Source: Dongia mobilis (lineage in GTDB: Bacteria; Pseudomonadota; Alphaproteobacteria; Dongiales; Dongiaceae). From it: a stretch of DNA of 64,000 nt. Below the pieces are notes generated by a model, which saw only the letters and a list, made by a program, of their open reading frames with translations, ran no database searches and was not told where the DNA came from. Below are positions 1 to 9,136 of this stretch, in pieces; the stretch's first letter is position 1; the number at the start of each line of letters is the position of its first letter. The position numbers and the translations under genes were made by a program. The stretch lies in the NCBI RefSeq assembly GCF_004363235.1, contig NZ_SNYW01000008.1, positions 62,001-126,000 on the forward strand, written 5' to 3'.

Positions 1-921
1 GCGACCGTGCTCGGCACCGGCAAGCCGCTCATCCGCGAGAGCCGCTATCTCTGGCGCGGACGCGAGTTGTGGTTCCACGAGATCAAGTTCCCGATCCGCG
101 ATGCCGAAGGCAGGACCGCGACCATCGGCAGCATCGGTATCGACATCACCGACAGCAAGCTGGGGCAGGAGGAGCTGATCGAGGCCAAGGAGCGGGCCGA
201 GGCCGCAAGCCAGGCCAAGTCGCAATTCCTTGCCAATATGAGCCACGAATTGCGCACGCCCTTGAACGCGATCCTGGGTTTTTCCGAGATCATCGCCCAG
301 CAGGCGATCGGCCCGGTCAGCCTGGAGCGGATCCGCGCCTATGCCGCCGACATCCACCAGAGCGGCCAGCTGCTGATGAAAATCATCAACGACATTCTCG
401 ATCTCTCCAAGATCGAGGCCGGCCGCGTCACCCTCACCGACACCACCTGCGATCTCGGCGAGATCGTGCGCACGACGCTCAACCTGATCGACAATGCGGC
501 GCAGACCAAGAATTTGCGGGTCAGCAATTTGCTGCCCGGCAATCTGCCGCCGATCCGCGCCGACGAACGGGCACTGACCCAGGTGCTGCTCAACCTGGTC
601 AACAATGCCATCAAGTTCACTCTGCCGGGCGGCGAGATCACGGTGGAGGCGACCCTGCTATCGGACGGCATCGCCCTCTCGGTCACCGATACCGGCATCG
701 GCATCGCCGCCGACGACATCCCGCTGGTCTTCACCGCCTTCGGCCAGGTCGAGGACGCCTTTGCCCGCGGCCATGAGGGCGCCGGGCTCGGCCTGCCCAT
801 CGCACGGGCGCTCATCGAGCTGATGGACGGCAAGCTCGATCTGCATTCCCGCCTCGGCATCGGCACCCGGGTCACCATCTGGCTGCCGGCCTCGCGCCTC
901 CTCGCCAGCAGCGCCGCCTGA
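1..921 (+). CDS. Sensor histidine kinase, 5' truncated by the window edge
   Basis: The frame is open from the first base, so the start lies outside the window. What is seen is the end of a PAS-like domain (GSIGIDITD), a coiled linker, a HisKA dimerisation helix with the phospho-acceptor motif SHELRTPLNAILGFSE, and a HATPase_c domain with N box (NLVNNAIKF), G1 box (DTGIGI) and G2 box (GAGLGLPIARALIELMDG). No receiver domain follows. By family it autophosphorylates on His and passes phosphate to a response regulator, which is not seen in the window. The input signal is unknown because the N-terminus is missing. Confidence 0.93.
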   Translation, partial: ATVLGTGKPLIRESRYLWRGRELWFHEIKFPIRDAEGRTATIGSIGIDITDSKLGQEELIEAKERAEAASQAKSQFLANMSHELRTPLNAILGFSEIIAQQAIGPVSLERIRAYAADIHQSGQLLMKIINDILDLSKIEAGRVTLTDTTCDLGEIVRTTLNLIDNAAQTKNLRVSNLLPGNLPPIRADERALTQVLLNLVNNAIKFTLPGGEITVEATLLSDGIALSVTDTGIGIAADDIPLVFTAFGQVEDAFARGHEGAGLGLPIARALIELMDGKLDLHSRLGIGTRVTIWLPASRLLASSAA

Positions 922-976
922 GCCCTGCCGCCAGAACCCTGCCGGCTGAACCCCGACACCTGAGCCCTGCCGCCAG
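917..976. repeat. 18-bp direct repeat after the kinase stop
   Basis: The 18-base unit CCTGAGCCCTGCCGCCAG occurs at 917-934, running over the kinase stop codon, and again at 959-976. A partial third unit (CCCTGCCGGCTGA) lies between them. It is non-coding and resembles other short tandem duplications at gene ends in this window. Confidence 0.7.
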
Positions 977-1030
977 CAGGCGCCAAGTCCGAGTTAGACA
1001 AGCGGGGGCCGATCCGCTATCAGGGCGGCC

Positions 1031-2470
1031 ATGTCGCCGCAGGACCCGCCGAATCCAGGAAACCCCGCACCGGAAAAGTCCGCACCGGAGCGGGCCGATG
1101 CTGCTGCCGGTCCGACATCCGCCGCGCCATCATCGGGGGGCGACGGATCGCCGCTGGTTTCCGCGCGTTCGATCTCGCTCGATCTTCTCGACGCCATCTT
1201 CCGGCGGCGCAAGCCGCTGGACGAGGCGCTCGCCGAACATGCCGAGCTCGACAAGCTGGCGCCGCGCGACCGGCAATTCGTGCGCGCCCTTGTCACCACC
1301 ACGCTCCGTCACATGGGCCAGATCGACCATGCGCTGGGTCAATGCCTGGAAAAGCCGCTGCCGGCCCGCGCCCTCCTGGTGCGCAACATCCTGCGTCTGG
1401 GGGCGGCCCAGATCATGTTCCTGGCGACCGCCCCGCATGCCGCCGTCGACACCATGGTGACGCTGGCGGCTACGCGCGGCGAAACCGCGTTCAAGGGTCT
1501 CATCAACGCCGTGCTCCGGCGCATCGCGCGCGATCCGCAGGCCTTCCTGGCGGCGGCACCGGCCGGCGCCGTCTCGCTGCCCGACTGGCTGTGGCAGAGC
1601 TGGGTCAAGGCCTATGGCGTCGCCAAGGCGACGCAGATCGCCACCGCGCATCTATATGAACCGCCGCTTGATTTCTGCTGCCGCCGCCCGGCCGAGGCGG
1701 AATACTGGGCCGGGCAATTGCATGCGCGGCTGATGCCGCTTGCCGGCACGCTCAGGCGCCCGGTTGCCTCGGAAGGCGGCGACCGGCTGCATCAAAGGGT
1801 CGAGGATCTGCCGGGCTATGCCGAGGGCGCCTGGTGGGTGCAGGACATGGCGGCGCAGATTCCGGCCCGTCTCCTCGGCAATGTCGCCGGGCAACGCGTC
1901 ATCGACCTCTGTGCCGCTCCCGGCGGCAAGACGGCGCAGCTGGCCGCCGCCGGCGCCCAGGTGACGGCGCTCGACCGCTCGCGCCCGCGTCTTGCCCGGG
2001 TGAAGGAGAATCTGGAACGCCTCAAGCTGCATGCCGAGCTCGAGGTGGCGGATGCCGCCCTCTGGCATGGCGGGCGCGATTTCGATGCCGTACTGCTGGA
2101 TGCGCCCTGTTCGGCCACCGGCACCATCCGCCGCCATCCTGACGTCGCCTGGCTCAAGGACCCGCGCGATTTGCCGAAGCTCACCGGCACCCAGGACCGC
2201 CTGCTCGACAAGGCGATCTCGCTGCTCCGCCCCGGCGGCACGCTCATCTACTGCACCTGTTCGCTGCAGCCCGAGGAAGGCCCGCTGCGGATCGAGGCGG
2301 CCCTTGCCCGCCATGCCGGGATGAAGCGCGACCGCGTGCACACGGAAGAAGTGGGCGGCCTGTTCGAACTCATTTCCCCCGCCGGCGATTTCCGCTCGCT
2401 GCCCAGCCATCTCGCGGCGGAGGGCGGCCTTGACGGCTTCTATGCAGCCAGATTACTGAAGGCGGGTTGA
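1031..2470 (+). CDS. rsmB: 16S rRNA (cytosine-967-C5)-methyltransferase RsmB
   Basis: About 479 residues. The first ~42 are low-complexity Pro/Ala. A NusB-like RNA-binding domain follows (about 43-165, LLVRNILRLGAAQIMF), then a Rossmann methyltransferase domain with the SAM motif DLCAAPGGKT. The two family cysteines are visible: Cys360 in DAPCSATGTIRRHPD and Cys410 in YCTCSLQPEEG. In this family one cysteine attacks C6 of the target base and the other releases product. It methylates C967 of 16S rRNA in the cytoplasm. The long N-terminal tail is unusual, and a start further downstream is possible. Confidence 0.93.
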   Translation: MSPQDPPNPGNPAPEKSAPERADAAAGPTSAAPSSGGDGSPLVSARSISLDLLDAIFRRRKPLDEALAEHAELDKLAPRDRQFVRALVTTTLRHMGQIDHALGQCLEKPLPARALLVRNILRLGAAQIMFLATAPHAAVDTMVTLAATRGETAFKGLINAVLRRIARDPQAFLAAAPAGAVSLPDWLWQSWVKAYGVAKATQIATAHLYEPPLDFCCRRPAEAEYWAGQLHARLMPLAGTLRRPVASEGGDRLHQRVEDLPGYAEGAWWVQDMAAQIPARLLGNVAGQRVIDLCAAPGGKTAQLAAAGAQVTALDRSRPRLARVKENLERLKLHAELEVADAALWHGGRDFDAVLLDAPCSATGTIRRHPDVAWLKDPRDLPKLTGTQDRLLDKAISLLRPGGTLIYCTCSLQPEEGPLRIEAALARHAGMKRDRVHTEEVGGLFELISPAGDFRSLPSHLAAEGGLDGFYAARLLKAG

Positions 2471-2591
2471 CGGGAACCCTTCATACCCGCCGCCGTTTCG
2501 TCTCCATCAAGACATGCCGCCGCCTTCACCACCGCCCTTCGGCGGCGGTGATTTGCCGCGCGGATGAGTTGCCACGCGATGGAGGTCGATC

Positions 2592-2666
2592 ATGCGTTAT
2601 GCGCTGCTCTGGCTGCTGGGCGTGCCGATCCCGGTGCTGATCCTCATTTATTTCCTGTTCAGTTGA
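2592..2666 (+). CDS. 24-residue single-pass membrane peptide
   Basis: A 25-codon ORF with a strong ribosome binding site (GGAGG at 2581-2585, 6 bases before ATG). The product is nearly all hydrophobic (ALLWLLGVPIPVLILIYFLF), one membrane span with a central Pro-Ile-Pro. I have seen similar very short LLGVPIP-type peptides in alphaproteobacterial genomes but know no function for them. It lies 62 bp before the next small gene in the same direction, so the two may be co-transcribed. Confidence 0.7.
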   Translation: MRYALLWLLGVPIPVLILIYFLFS

Positions 2667-2728
2667 GGAACCCGATCAGCGCCGCTGCCGTTCCACCCGC
2701 CGGAGCGCATCAGATGGAGGTGCCTGAT

Positions 2729-3082
2729 ATGACGAAAGCTGTGATGACGAATGCCATGCCGAAAGAGGAATTCGAGACCGCCATGCAGGATGTGGCCAAG
2801 GCCTTCGGCTCGCCGGCCGAATTGCTGGCCGACGAGCGCCTCAGCCGCGCGCAGAAGCTGAAACTGCTGCAGCAATGGGATTACGATCTCGGTCTGCTGC
2901 TGGTGGCGGGCGAGGAGAACATGGCAGGTGATGGCAGCCAGTCCGCCGCCGAGCGCCTGCGCCTGGTGCGCGCCTGCATAGATCGCCTTGGCGGCGCGGC
3001 GGATGCCGAGAAGGACCCGACCGGCAAGGTCGGCGGCGCGCAGATCATCGCGCTCGACCGCAAGCCGCCCCGCGCGTCATAA
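2729..3082 (+). CDS. Small hypothetical protein (117 aa)
   Basis: The ATG at 2729 is preceded by GGAGG at 2716-2720 with 8 bases spacing, which favours it over in-frame codons at 2564 and 2714. The product is soluble and mixed-charge. Its core (residues ~10-55) reads as helical: EEFETAMQDVAKAFGSPAEL, then a segment with DERLSRAQKLKLLQQWDYD. The tail is polar. No domain is recognised. An intrinsic terminator follows at once, so this is the last gene of its transcript. Confidence 0.75.
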   Translation: MTKAVMTNAMPKEEFETAMQDVAKAFGSPAELLADERLSRAQKLKLLQQWDYDLGLLLVAGEENMAGDGSQSAAERLRLVRACIDRLGGAADAEKDPTGKVGGAQIIALDRKPPRAS

Positions 3083-3117
3083 CGCGACTTCCCCTAAGTC
3101 GTGCCGCCCCACGTGGC

Positions 3118-3139
3118 GCCCCACAGGCGGGGCCCTTTT

Positions 3140-3141
<2 letters not shown>
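3118..3141 (+). terminator. Intrinsic terminator between the 117-aa gene and tdh
   Basis: The stem GCCCC (3118-3122) pairs with GGGGC (3129-3133). CC and a run of six T (3136-3141) follow. It terminates the plus-strand transcript and touches the tdh stop codon, which is read convergently. Confidence 0.75.
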
Positions 3142-4165
<1,024 letters not shown>

Positions 4166-4187
4166 GTCCCGTTTCCCTTTTAGGCCG

Positions 4188-5390
4188 TCATCGGATGGCG
4201 CCCAATGCGCGCCCGACCGTGGCGAAGGCCGCCACGGCGCGGTCGATATCCTCTTTCGTATGCGCGGCCGACATCTGGGTGCGGATGCGGGCCTGGCCCT
4301 TCGGCACCACGGGATAGGAAAAGCCGACCACATAGACGCCTTCCTTGAGCAAGGCATCGGCCATGGCCGAGGCAAGGCGCGCATCGCCCAGCATCACCGG
4401 CACGATCGGGTGTTCGCCCGGCACCAGGCGGAAGCCGAGCTTGGTCATTTCACCGCGGAAATGCGTGCCGTTGGCGGCAAGGCGGCGGCGCAGTTCGGCG
4501 CCCTCCGCGCTGTCGATAAGGGCAAGGCAGGCCAGTGTCGCTTCGGCGATCGCGGGCATCAGCGAATTGGAAAAGAGATAGGGCCGCGAGCGCTGGCGCA
4601 GTAATTCGATGGCTTGCCGGCACCCTGCGACATAGCCGCCCGAGGCCCCGCCCAGCGCCTTGCCGAAGGTGCCGGTGAAAAGATCGATCCGGTCCTGCAC
4701 ACCGCGATACTCGGCCGAGCCGCGGCCATGTGCGCCGACGAAACCGACGGCATGGCTGTCATCCACCATCACTAGCGCGTCATGGCGCCGGGCAAGGTCG
4801 GTGATCCCGGCCAGATCGGCGATGATGCCGTCCATCGAGAAAACGCCATCGGTGGCGATCAGCTTGAAGCGGGCGCCGCCGGCATCGGCTTCCTGCAATT
4901 TCGCCTCGAGATCGGCCATGTCGTTATTGGCATAGCGGAAGCGCCGCGCCTTGGAGAGGCGGATGCCGTCGATGATCGAGGCATGGTTGAGCGCATCCGA
5001 GATGACCGCGTCCTCTTCCGCGAGCAGCGTTTCGAAGAGGCCGCCATTGGCGTCGAAGCAGGAGGAATAGAGGATCGCGTCCTCGGTGCCGAGGAATCGC
5101 GCGATCGCTGCCTCCAGCGCCTTGTGCAAATCCTGGGTCCCGCAGATGAAACGGACCGAGGCCATGCCGAAGCCGTGCTCGTCGAGTCCGCGCTTGGCGG
5201 CTTCGATCAGGCGCGGATCGTCGGCAAGGCCGAGATAGTTGTTGGCGCAGAGATTGAGCACCCTCTGTCCGTCGCCGAGGCGGATATTCGCCTCCTGCGG
5301 CGTGGCGATGATCCGTTCCGATTTCCAGTACCCCTCGGCGCGGATGCCGGCGAGGATGCCGTCGAGATGGGCGAGATAGGCTTGCATCAT
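4188..5390 (-). CDS. kbl: 2-amino-3-ketobutyrate CoA ligase (glycine C-acetyltransferase)
   Basis: 400 residues from ATG 5390. A second ATG is adjacent at 5387, and GGAG lies 5 or 8 bases upstream. It is an alpha-oxoamine synthase family PLP enzyme that cleaves 2-amino-3-ketobutyrate with CoA to glycine and acetyl-CoA. Motifs seen are [22 protein letters not shown] (the Asp contacts the PLP pyridine) and the Schiff-base lysine in [12 protein letters not shown]. It is the first gene of a kbl-tdh operon. The open frame extends 31 codons further upstream to 5483, but that stretch is Arg/Pro-rich and unlike the family. Confidence 0.96.
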   Translation of the reverse strand: MMQAYLAHLDGILAGIRAEGYWKSERIIATPQEANIRLGDGQRVLNLCANNYLGLADDPRLIEAAKRGLDEHGFGMASVRFICGTQDLHKALEAAIARFLGTEDAILYSSCFDANGGLFETLLAEEDAVISDALNHASIIDGIRLSKARRFRYANNDMADLEAKLQEADAGGARFKLIATDGVFSMDGIIADLAGITDLARRHDALVMVDDSHAVGFVGAHGRGSAEYRGVQDRIDLFTGTFGKALGGASGGYVAGCRQAIELLRQRSRPYLFSNSLMPAIAEATLACLALIDSAEGAELRRRLAANGTHFRGEMTKLGFRLVPGEHPIVPVMLGDARLASAMADALLKEGVYVVGFSYPVVPKGQARIRTQMSAAHTKEDIDRAVAAFATVGRALGAIR

Positions 5391-5540
5391 AGGAACTCCG
5401 GCGGGGCGGCTGGCGGGCGGCGGACGGGGCCCGCGCCTCTGCCATCCATGATCCCGCATCACCGGGTGCCGGCAAAGTGACATTTGCGAAAGCCCGGGCC
5501 GGCGTTGATCTCATCCGGTGCGGTCTGTATGGAGAATGGC

Positions 5541-6047
5541 ATGGAACAGCGTCCCTATCCCCGTACGACCGATGTCGAGGAAATCCGCCGCCGCTGCCGG
5601 CCGGCGACCTGGGCCTTCTACTGCTATTGGGATGCCAAGCGCCGCCGTCCCGACGGCAGCCAGCGCCGCATGCCGGCGCGGGCGGATCTCGATCCCGTCG
5701 AGATGCGGCCCTGGCTGGCGCATCTGCAGCTGATCGACGTGTTCCACAATCCCCGGCGCCTGATCTATCGCCTGGTCGGCGAGACCGATGTCGCCTTCCG
5801 CGGCTACAACCCGACCGGGCGCTCGGTCGAGGAAGGCATGATCGGCCAGAGTCTTTCCGAGACGCTGCGCAATTACGAGCTGGTGGTGGATCAGCAACTG
5901 CCGGTGTTCGACTGGGCCGAATATGTCAGCCGCTCCGGTTTTCTCCGCAGCCAGGAGGGCCTGCTCCTGCCCCTCTCGGATGACGACCTCGTGGTCAACA
6001 TGGTGGTCACCTTTGCCCAGGTCGATCTGACGCCGCGCCAGGGGTGA
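5541..6047 (+). CDS. PAS_5-family PAS-domain protein
   Basis: 168 residues from ATG 5541, which has GGAG 6 bases upstream. An earlier in-frame ATG at 5529 has no such site. The layout is typical of the alphaproteobacterial PAS_5 family (DUF1491-like single-domain PAS): W-Y-W near residue 30, RADLDPVEMRPWLAHLQLIDV, then YRLVGETDVAFRGYNPTGRSVEEGM and a C-terminal strand with LLPLSDD. There is no output domain, so it may sense a ligand and act through a partner. It is one of three PAS_5 genes here. It is divergent from kbl across a 150-bp gap. Confidence 0.8.
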   Translation: MEQRPYPRTTDVEEIRRRCRPATWAFYCYWDAKRRRPDGSQRRMPARADLDPVEMRPWLAHLQLIDVFHNPRRLIYRLVGETDVAFRGYNPTGRSVEEGMIGQSLSETLRNYELVVDQQLPVFDWAEYVSRSGFLRSQEGLLLPLSDDDLVVNMVVTFAQVDLTPRQG

Positions 6048-6182
6048 CGGGCCGGGGTTGGGTCGCTGGCTGCTGATTGACTTTTTGCCACGGCAGAACT
6101 ACCGTCGCGTGTATTTCCCGCGATGCCAATCGCCCTGCCGCCGGCAAGTCCGGGCCGGCGACCTTTCGGGGTGGAGTGTGCC

Positions 6183-6836
6183 ATGCCGGATCTAGCCGCC
6201 CTGCGCGAGCCGCACGGCTTCAAGGACAGCCAGGTCTGGTACCTGACGCCGATGGGTCTGCTGGTGGGCGGGGAGAACGTGCCGCGCACCAGCGGCGGGC
6301 CGCCCAGGACGGTGCGCAACATCTGGCAGAATTTCGGCGCCGACATCGCCGCCGCCGCGCGCAAGCATGACGTGCCGGTCGAACTCGTCATCGCCACCAT
6401 CGCCACGGAATCCCGCGGCAACCCCAATGCCGAGCGCACCGAGCCCGGCTTCGTCTCCTATCAGGCGACGCCCGGCCGCGTTTCCATCGGCCTCATGCAG
6501 ACGCTGATTTCGACCGCGCGCGAGGCCAGCGGCAATCCTGCGCTGGGGCCCGCGGATCTGCGCATGCCCGCGGTCTCGATTGATGCCGGCACCGCCTATA
6601 TCGCGCGCCAGGGCGGAATCACCGGCTTCGATCCGCCCAAGGTGGCCTGCGCCTATAATGCCGGCGGGCTCTATCACAATACCGGCAGTGCCAATCGCTG
6701 GCGCATGCGCCAGTATCCGATCGGCACCGGCGCCCATGCCGACCGTTTCGTCGCCTGGTTCAACGATTGCTTCCTGCTGTTCGACGATCCCGCGCAGGCG
6801 CCGCAGCCGGGCTTCGTCCGGGCACTGCAGGGCTGA
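6183..6836 (+). CDS. Lytic transglycosylase (SLT domain)
   Basis: 217 residues. The ATG at 6183 is preceded by GGAG with 6 bases spacing. The SLT fold shows the catalytic glutamate Glu76 in IATIATESRGNPNAE, then SIGLMQTLISTA and the CAYNAGGLY motif. It would cleave the MurNAc-GlcNAc bond of peptidoglycan to 1,6-anhydro ends. There is no signal peptide or membrane anchor at the N-terminus, which is odd for a cell-wall enzyme and resembles phage- or secretion-associated transglycosylases. A subtilisin-like gene follows 51 bp downstream. Confidence 0.85.
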   Translation: MPDLAALREPHGFKDSQVWYLTPMGLLVGGENVPRTSGGPPRTVRNIWQNFGADIAAAARKHDVPVELVIATIATESRGNPNAERTEPGFVSYQATPGRVSIGLMQTLISTAREASGNPALGPADLRMPAVSIDAGTAYIARQGGITGFDPPKVACAYNAGGLYHNTGSANRWRMRQYPIGTGAHADRFVAWFNDCFLLFDDPAQAPQPGFVRALQG

Positions 6837-6887
6837 TATCCGGGCGATATTTGCTGCGGCGGAAACAGTACTGGAAGGATTCCTGCC

Positions 6888-8303
6888 ATGGCAAAGCCAG
6901 CTGCGAAGAAACCGGCCGCGAAGAAACCAACCGCGAAAAAGGCCTCCACCGGAGAGCCCGCAACCAGCGCAGCCGCGGCGGCAGCGACCGAGCTGCCCTC
7001 GATCCTGGTGGTCGACATTGCCGGCGCCAATTTCCTGCCCGGCATCGAGCAGGGCTTGGCACCCTATCTGGGCGAGGAGGCGGGCCACGCCTTCAGCCAG
7101 ATCGGTGCCCGGAGCTATGCCCTGTCGCGCGCCGTCTATCGCCGCCTGCGCGCCGCCAAGGGCACGCCGAGCGCGCTTTCTCATGTCGCCAATCTGCCCG
7201 GCGTCGCCAGGGCCTATCTGGAAGAGGCCGATGCCGTGGTCGACGCCATGCAGGCGAAGCTGCACGAGGTACAGCCGGCGGCGGCGCCCGACAATTTAAA
7301 GACCGGCTGGAATCTGGCGCGCGTCAATGCCGCCGCGGCCTGGGACATGTTCAAGGGCGGGCTTGCCGCCGCGCCCTGGTCGCATATGCGCATCGCCCAG
7401 CTCGATACCGGCTACACACCCCATGCCTGTTTCGGCTTCGACAAAAACGGCGAGCCGACGCCGGCCACCTGGATGCGCGCCGATCTTGGCCTCAACCTGT
7501 TCGACGGCGCGGGCCGGCCGCTCGACCCGCTGCCCAAATCCGGCACACCCGGCCACGGGACCAGGATCGGCAGCGTCATCTGCGGCATCGACGGCAAGCG
7601 CATTACCGGTGTGGCACCGCGCGTCACGGTGGTGCCCTATCGCATCACCGATTTCGTGGTGATCGGCACCGGCAGCACCCCCAATCTGGTGGCGCCGGCG
7701 CTGCGCCATGCCGTCCGCCACGCCGCCTGCGACGTGGTCAATATCAGCCTCGGCGATCCCTGCCTGCCGGGGCGCGAGATGGGCCGCGCCATCGACGAGG
7801 CCTATCTGGAAGGCATCCTGGTCTGCTGCGCCGCCGGCAACATCACCAGCGAGGTGACCTATCCCGGGCGCTATCGCCGCACCCTGACCGCGGGCGGCCT
7901 CGCCAAGCCGGGGAAGAAGCCCTGGGCGGGCAGTTCCCGCGGCCAGCGGGTCGACCTGGTGGCGCCGGCGGACGAGATCTTCCGTGCCCAGGCGCCGGCC
8001 GGCTATGGCGACGAGGATGCCGACGGCACCTCCTATGCGACGGCGCATCTCTCCGGCGCCGCGGCGCTGTGGCTGGCCTATCACGGCAAGGCGATCGAAC
8101 AGCGTTACGGCCGCACCTGGCGCCGGGTCGAAGCGTTCCGCCAGGTGGTCCGGGCCAGCGCCCACCGCCCGGCGGACTGGGCGCGCTACGAGAAGGATTT
8201 CGGCGCCGGCATCCTGGACGTCGCCGCCCTGCTCAAGGCCAAGCTGCCCAACCCCGACGATCTGCGCATGATCGAGACGCCGGCCGAGGGCGAAGTGGTC
8301 TAG
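6888..8303 (+). CDS. S8 (subtilisin-like) serine protease with a Lys/Ala/Pro-rich tail
   Basis: 471 residues. The catalytic triad is visible: Asp173 (AQLDTGYTP), His223 (GHGTRIGS) and Ser382 (DGTSYATAHLSGAAA), with the oxyanion Asn318 in CCAAGN. The first ~20 residues are a repeated AAKKP tail that resembles histone H1 C-termini. Residues ~38-135 form an uncharacterised region. No signal peptide is seen, so the protease may be cytoplasmic or exported by another route. It lies 51 bp after a transglycosylase lacking a signal peptide; the pair may work together. The substrate is unknown. Confidence 0.88.
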   Translation: MAKPAAKKPAAKKPTAKKASTGEPATSAAAAAATELPSILVVDIAGANFLPGIEQGLAPYLGEEAGHAFSQIGARSYALSRAVYRRLRAAKGTPSALSHVANLPGVARAYLEEADAVVDAMQAKLHEVQPAAAPDNLKTGWNLARVNAAAAWDMFKGGLAAAPWSHMRIAQLDTGYTPHACFGFDKNGEPTPATWMRADLGLNLFDGAGRPLDPLPKSGTPGHGTRIGSVICGIDGKRITGVAPRVTVVPYRITDFVVIGTGSTPNLVAPALRHAVRHAACDVVNISLGDPCLPGREMGRAIDEAYLEGILVCCAAGNITSEVTYPGRYRRTLTAGGLAKPGKKPWAGSSRGQRVDLVAPADEIFRAQAPAGYGDEDADGTSYATAHLSGAAALWLAYHGKAIEQRYGRTWRRVEAFRQVVRASAHRPADWARYEKDFGAGILDVAALLKAKLPNPDDLRMIETPAEGEVV

Positions 8304-8433
8304 CGCCAGACCCCAGACGGGGGGCAGCCGCCCGCCCGGCGCCTTTCCCCGCCCGGCGTTTTTCGTTGCTTTTGCCCGGCTTGTCACCGCGCTTGCCTTG
8401 ATCGCGGCGCGGGCCGGGTGCTAGGTAGGGCGC

Positions 8434-9108
8434 ATGCAGCAAAGGACTAAAATCGCCCCCTCGATCCTTTCCGCCGATTTCGCACAACTGGGCGCGGAAG
8501 TGGCGGCGATTGCCGCCGCGGGCGCCGATTACGTGCATGTCGACGTGATGGACGGGCATTTCGTGCCCAACATCACCATCGGGCCGATGGTGCTGAAGGC
8601 GCTCAAACCCCATGCCGGCATCCCCTTCGACGTCCATCTGATGATCGCACCCGTCGATCCCTATGTGGTCGAATTCGCCCGCGCCGGAGCCGACATCATC
8701 ACCTTTCACCCGGAAGCCGGACCGCACCCCCACCGCACCGTCCAGCTGATCAAGGCGGAGGGCAAGAAGGCCGGGCTCTCGCTCAACCCGGCGACGCCGC
8801 TCTCGGTCCTCGACCACCTGCTGCCGGAGCTCGACCTCGTCCTTGTCATGAGCGTCAATCCCGGTTTCGGCGGTCAGGCCTTCATTCCCTCGGCGCTGGA
8901 GAAGATCGCCGAGATCCGCCGCCGCATCGATGCGGTGAGCGCCAGCCAGAACGGCCGCCCGATCGATCTCGAGGTGGATGGCGGCATCAATCTCGAGACC
9001 GCGCAGGCCGCGGTCAGGGCCGGCGCCGACGTGCTGGTCGCCGGCACCGCCACCTTCAAGGGCGGTCCCTCGTCCTATGCCGGCAATATTGCCGGCCTTC
9101 GGGCCTGA
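8434..9108 (+). CDS. rpe: Ribulose-phosphate 3-epimerase
   Basis: 224 residues, normal length. A TIM-barrel enzyme interconverting ribulose 5-phosphate and xylulose 5-phosphate in the pentose phosphate pathway. Motifs seen: [31 protein letters not shown] (metal-binding His and catalytic Asp), [20 protein letters not shown] and [11 protein letters not shown] (second catalytic Asp). The next gene starts 28 bp downstream and may be co-transcribed. Confidence 0.97.
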   Translation: MQQRTKIAPSILSADFAQLGAEVAAIAAAGADYVHVDVMDGHFVPNITIGPMVLKALKPHAGIPFDVHLMIAPVDPYVVEFARAGADIITFHPEAGPHPHRTVQLIKAEGKKAGLSLNPATPLSVLDHLLPELDLVLVMSVNPGFGGQAFIPSALEKIAEIRRRIDAVSASQNGRPIDLEVDGGINLETAQAAVRAGADVLVAGTATFKGGPSSYAGNIAGLRA

Positions 9109-9136
9109 CGGGCCCCGGCCGGCGCGGCGGTTCGCG

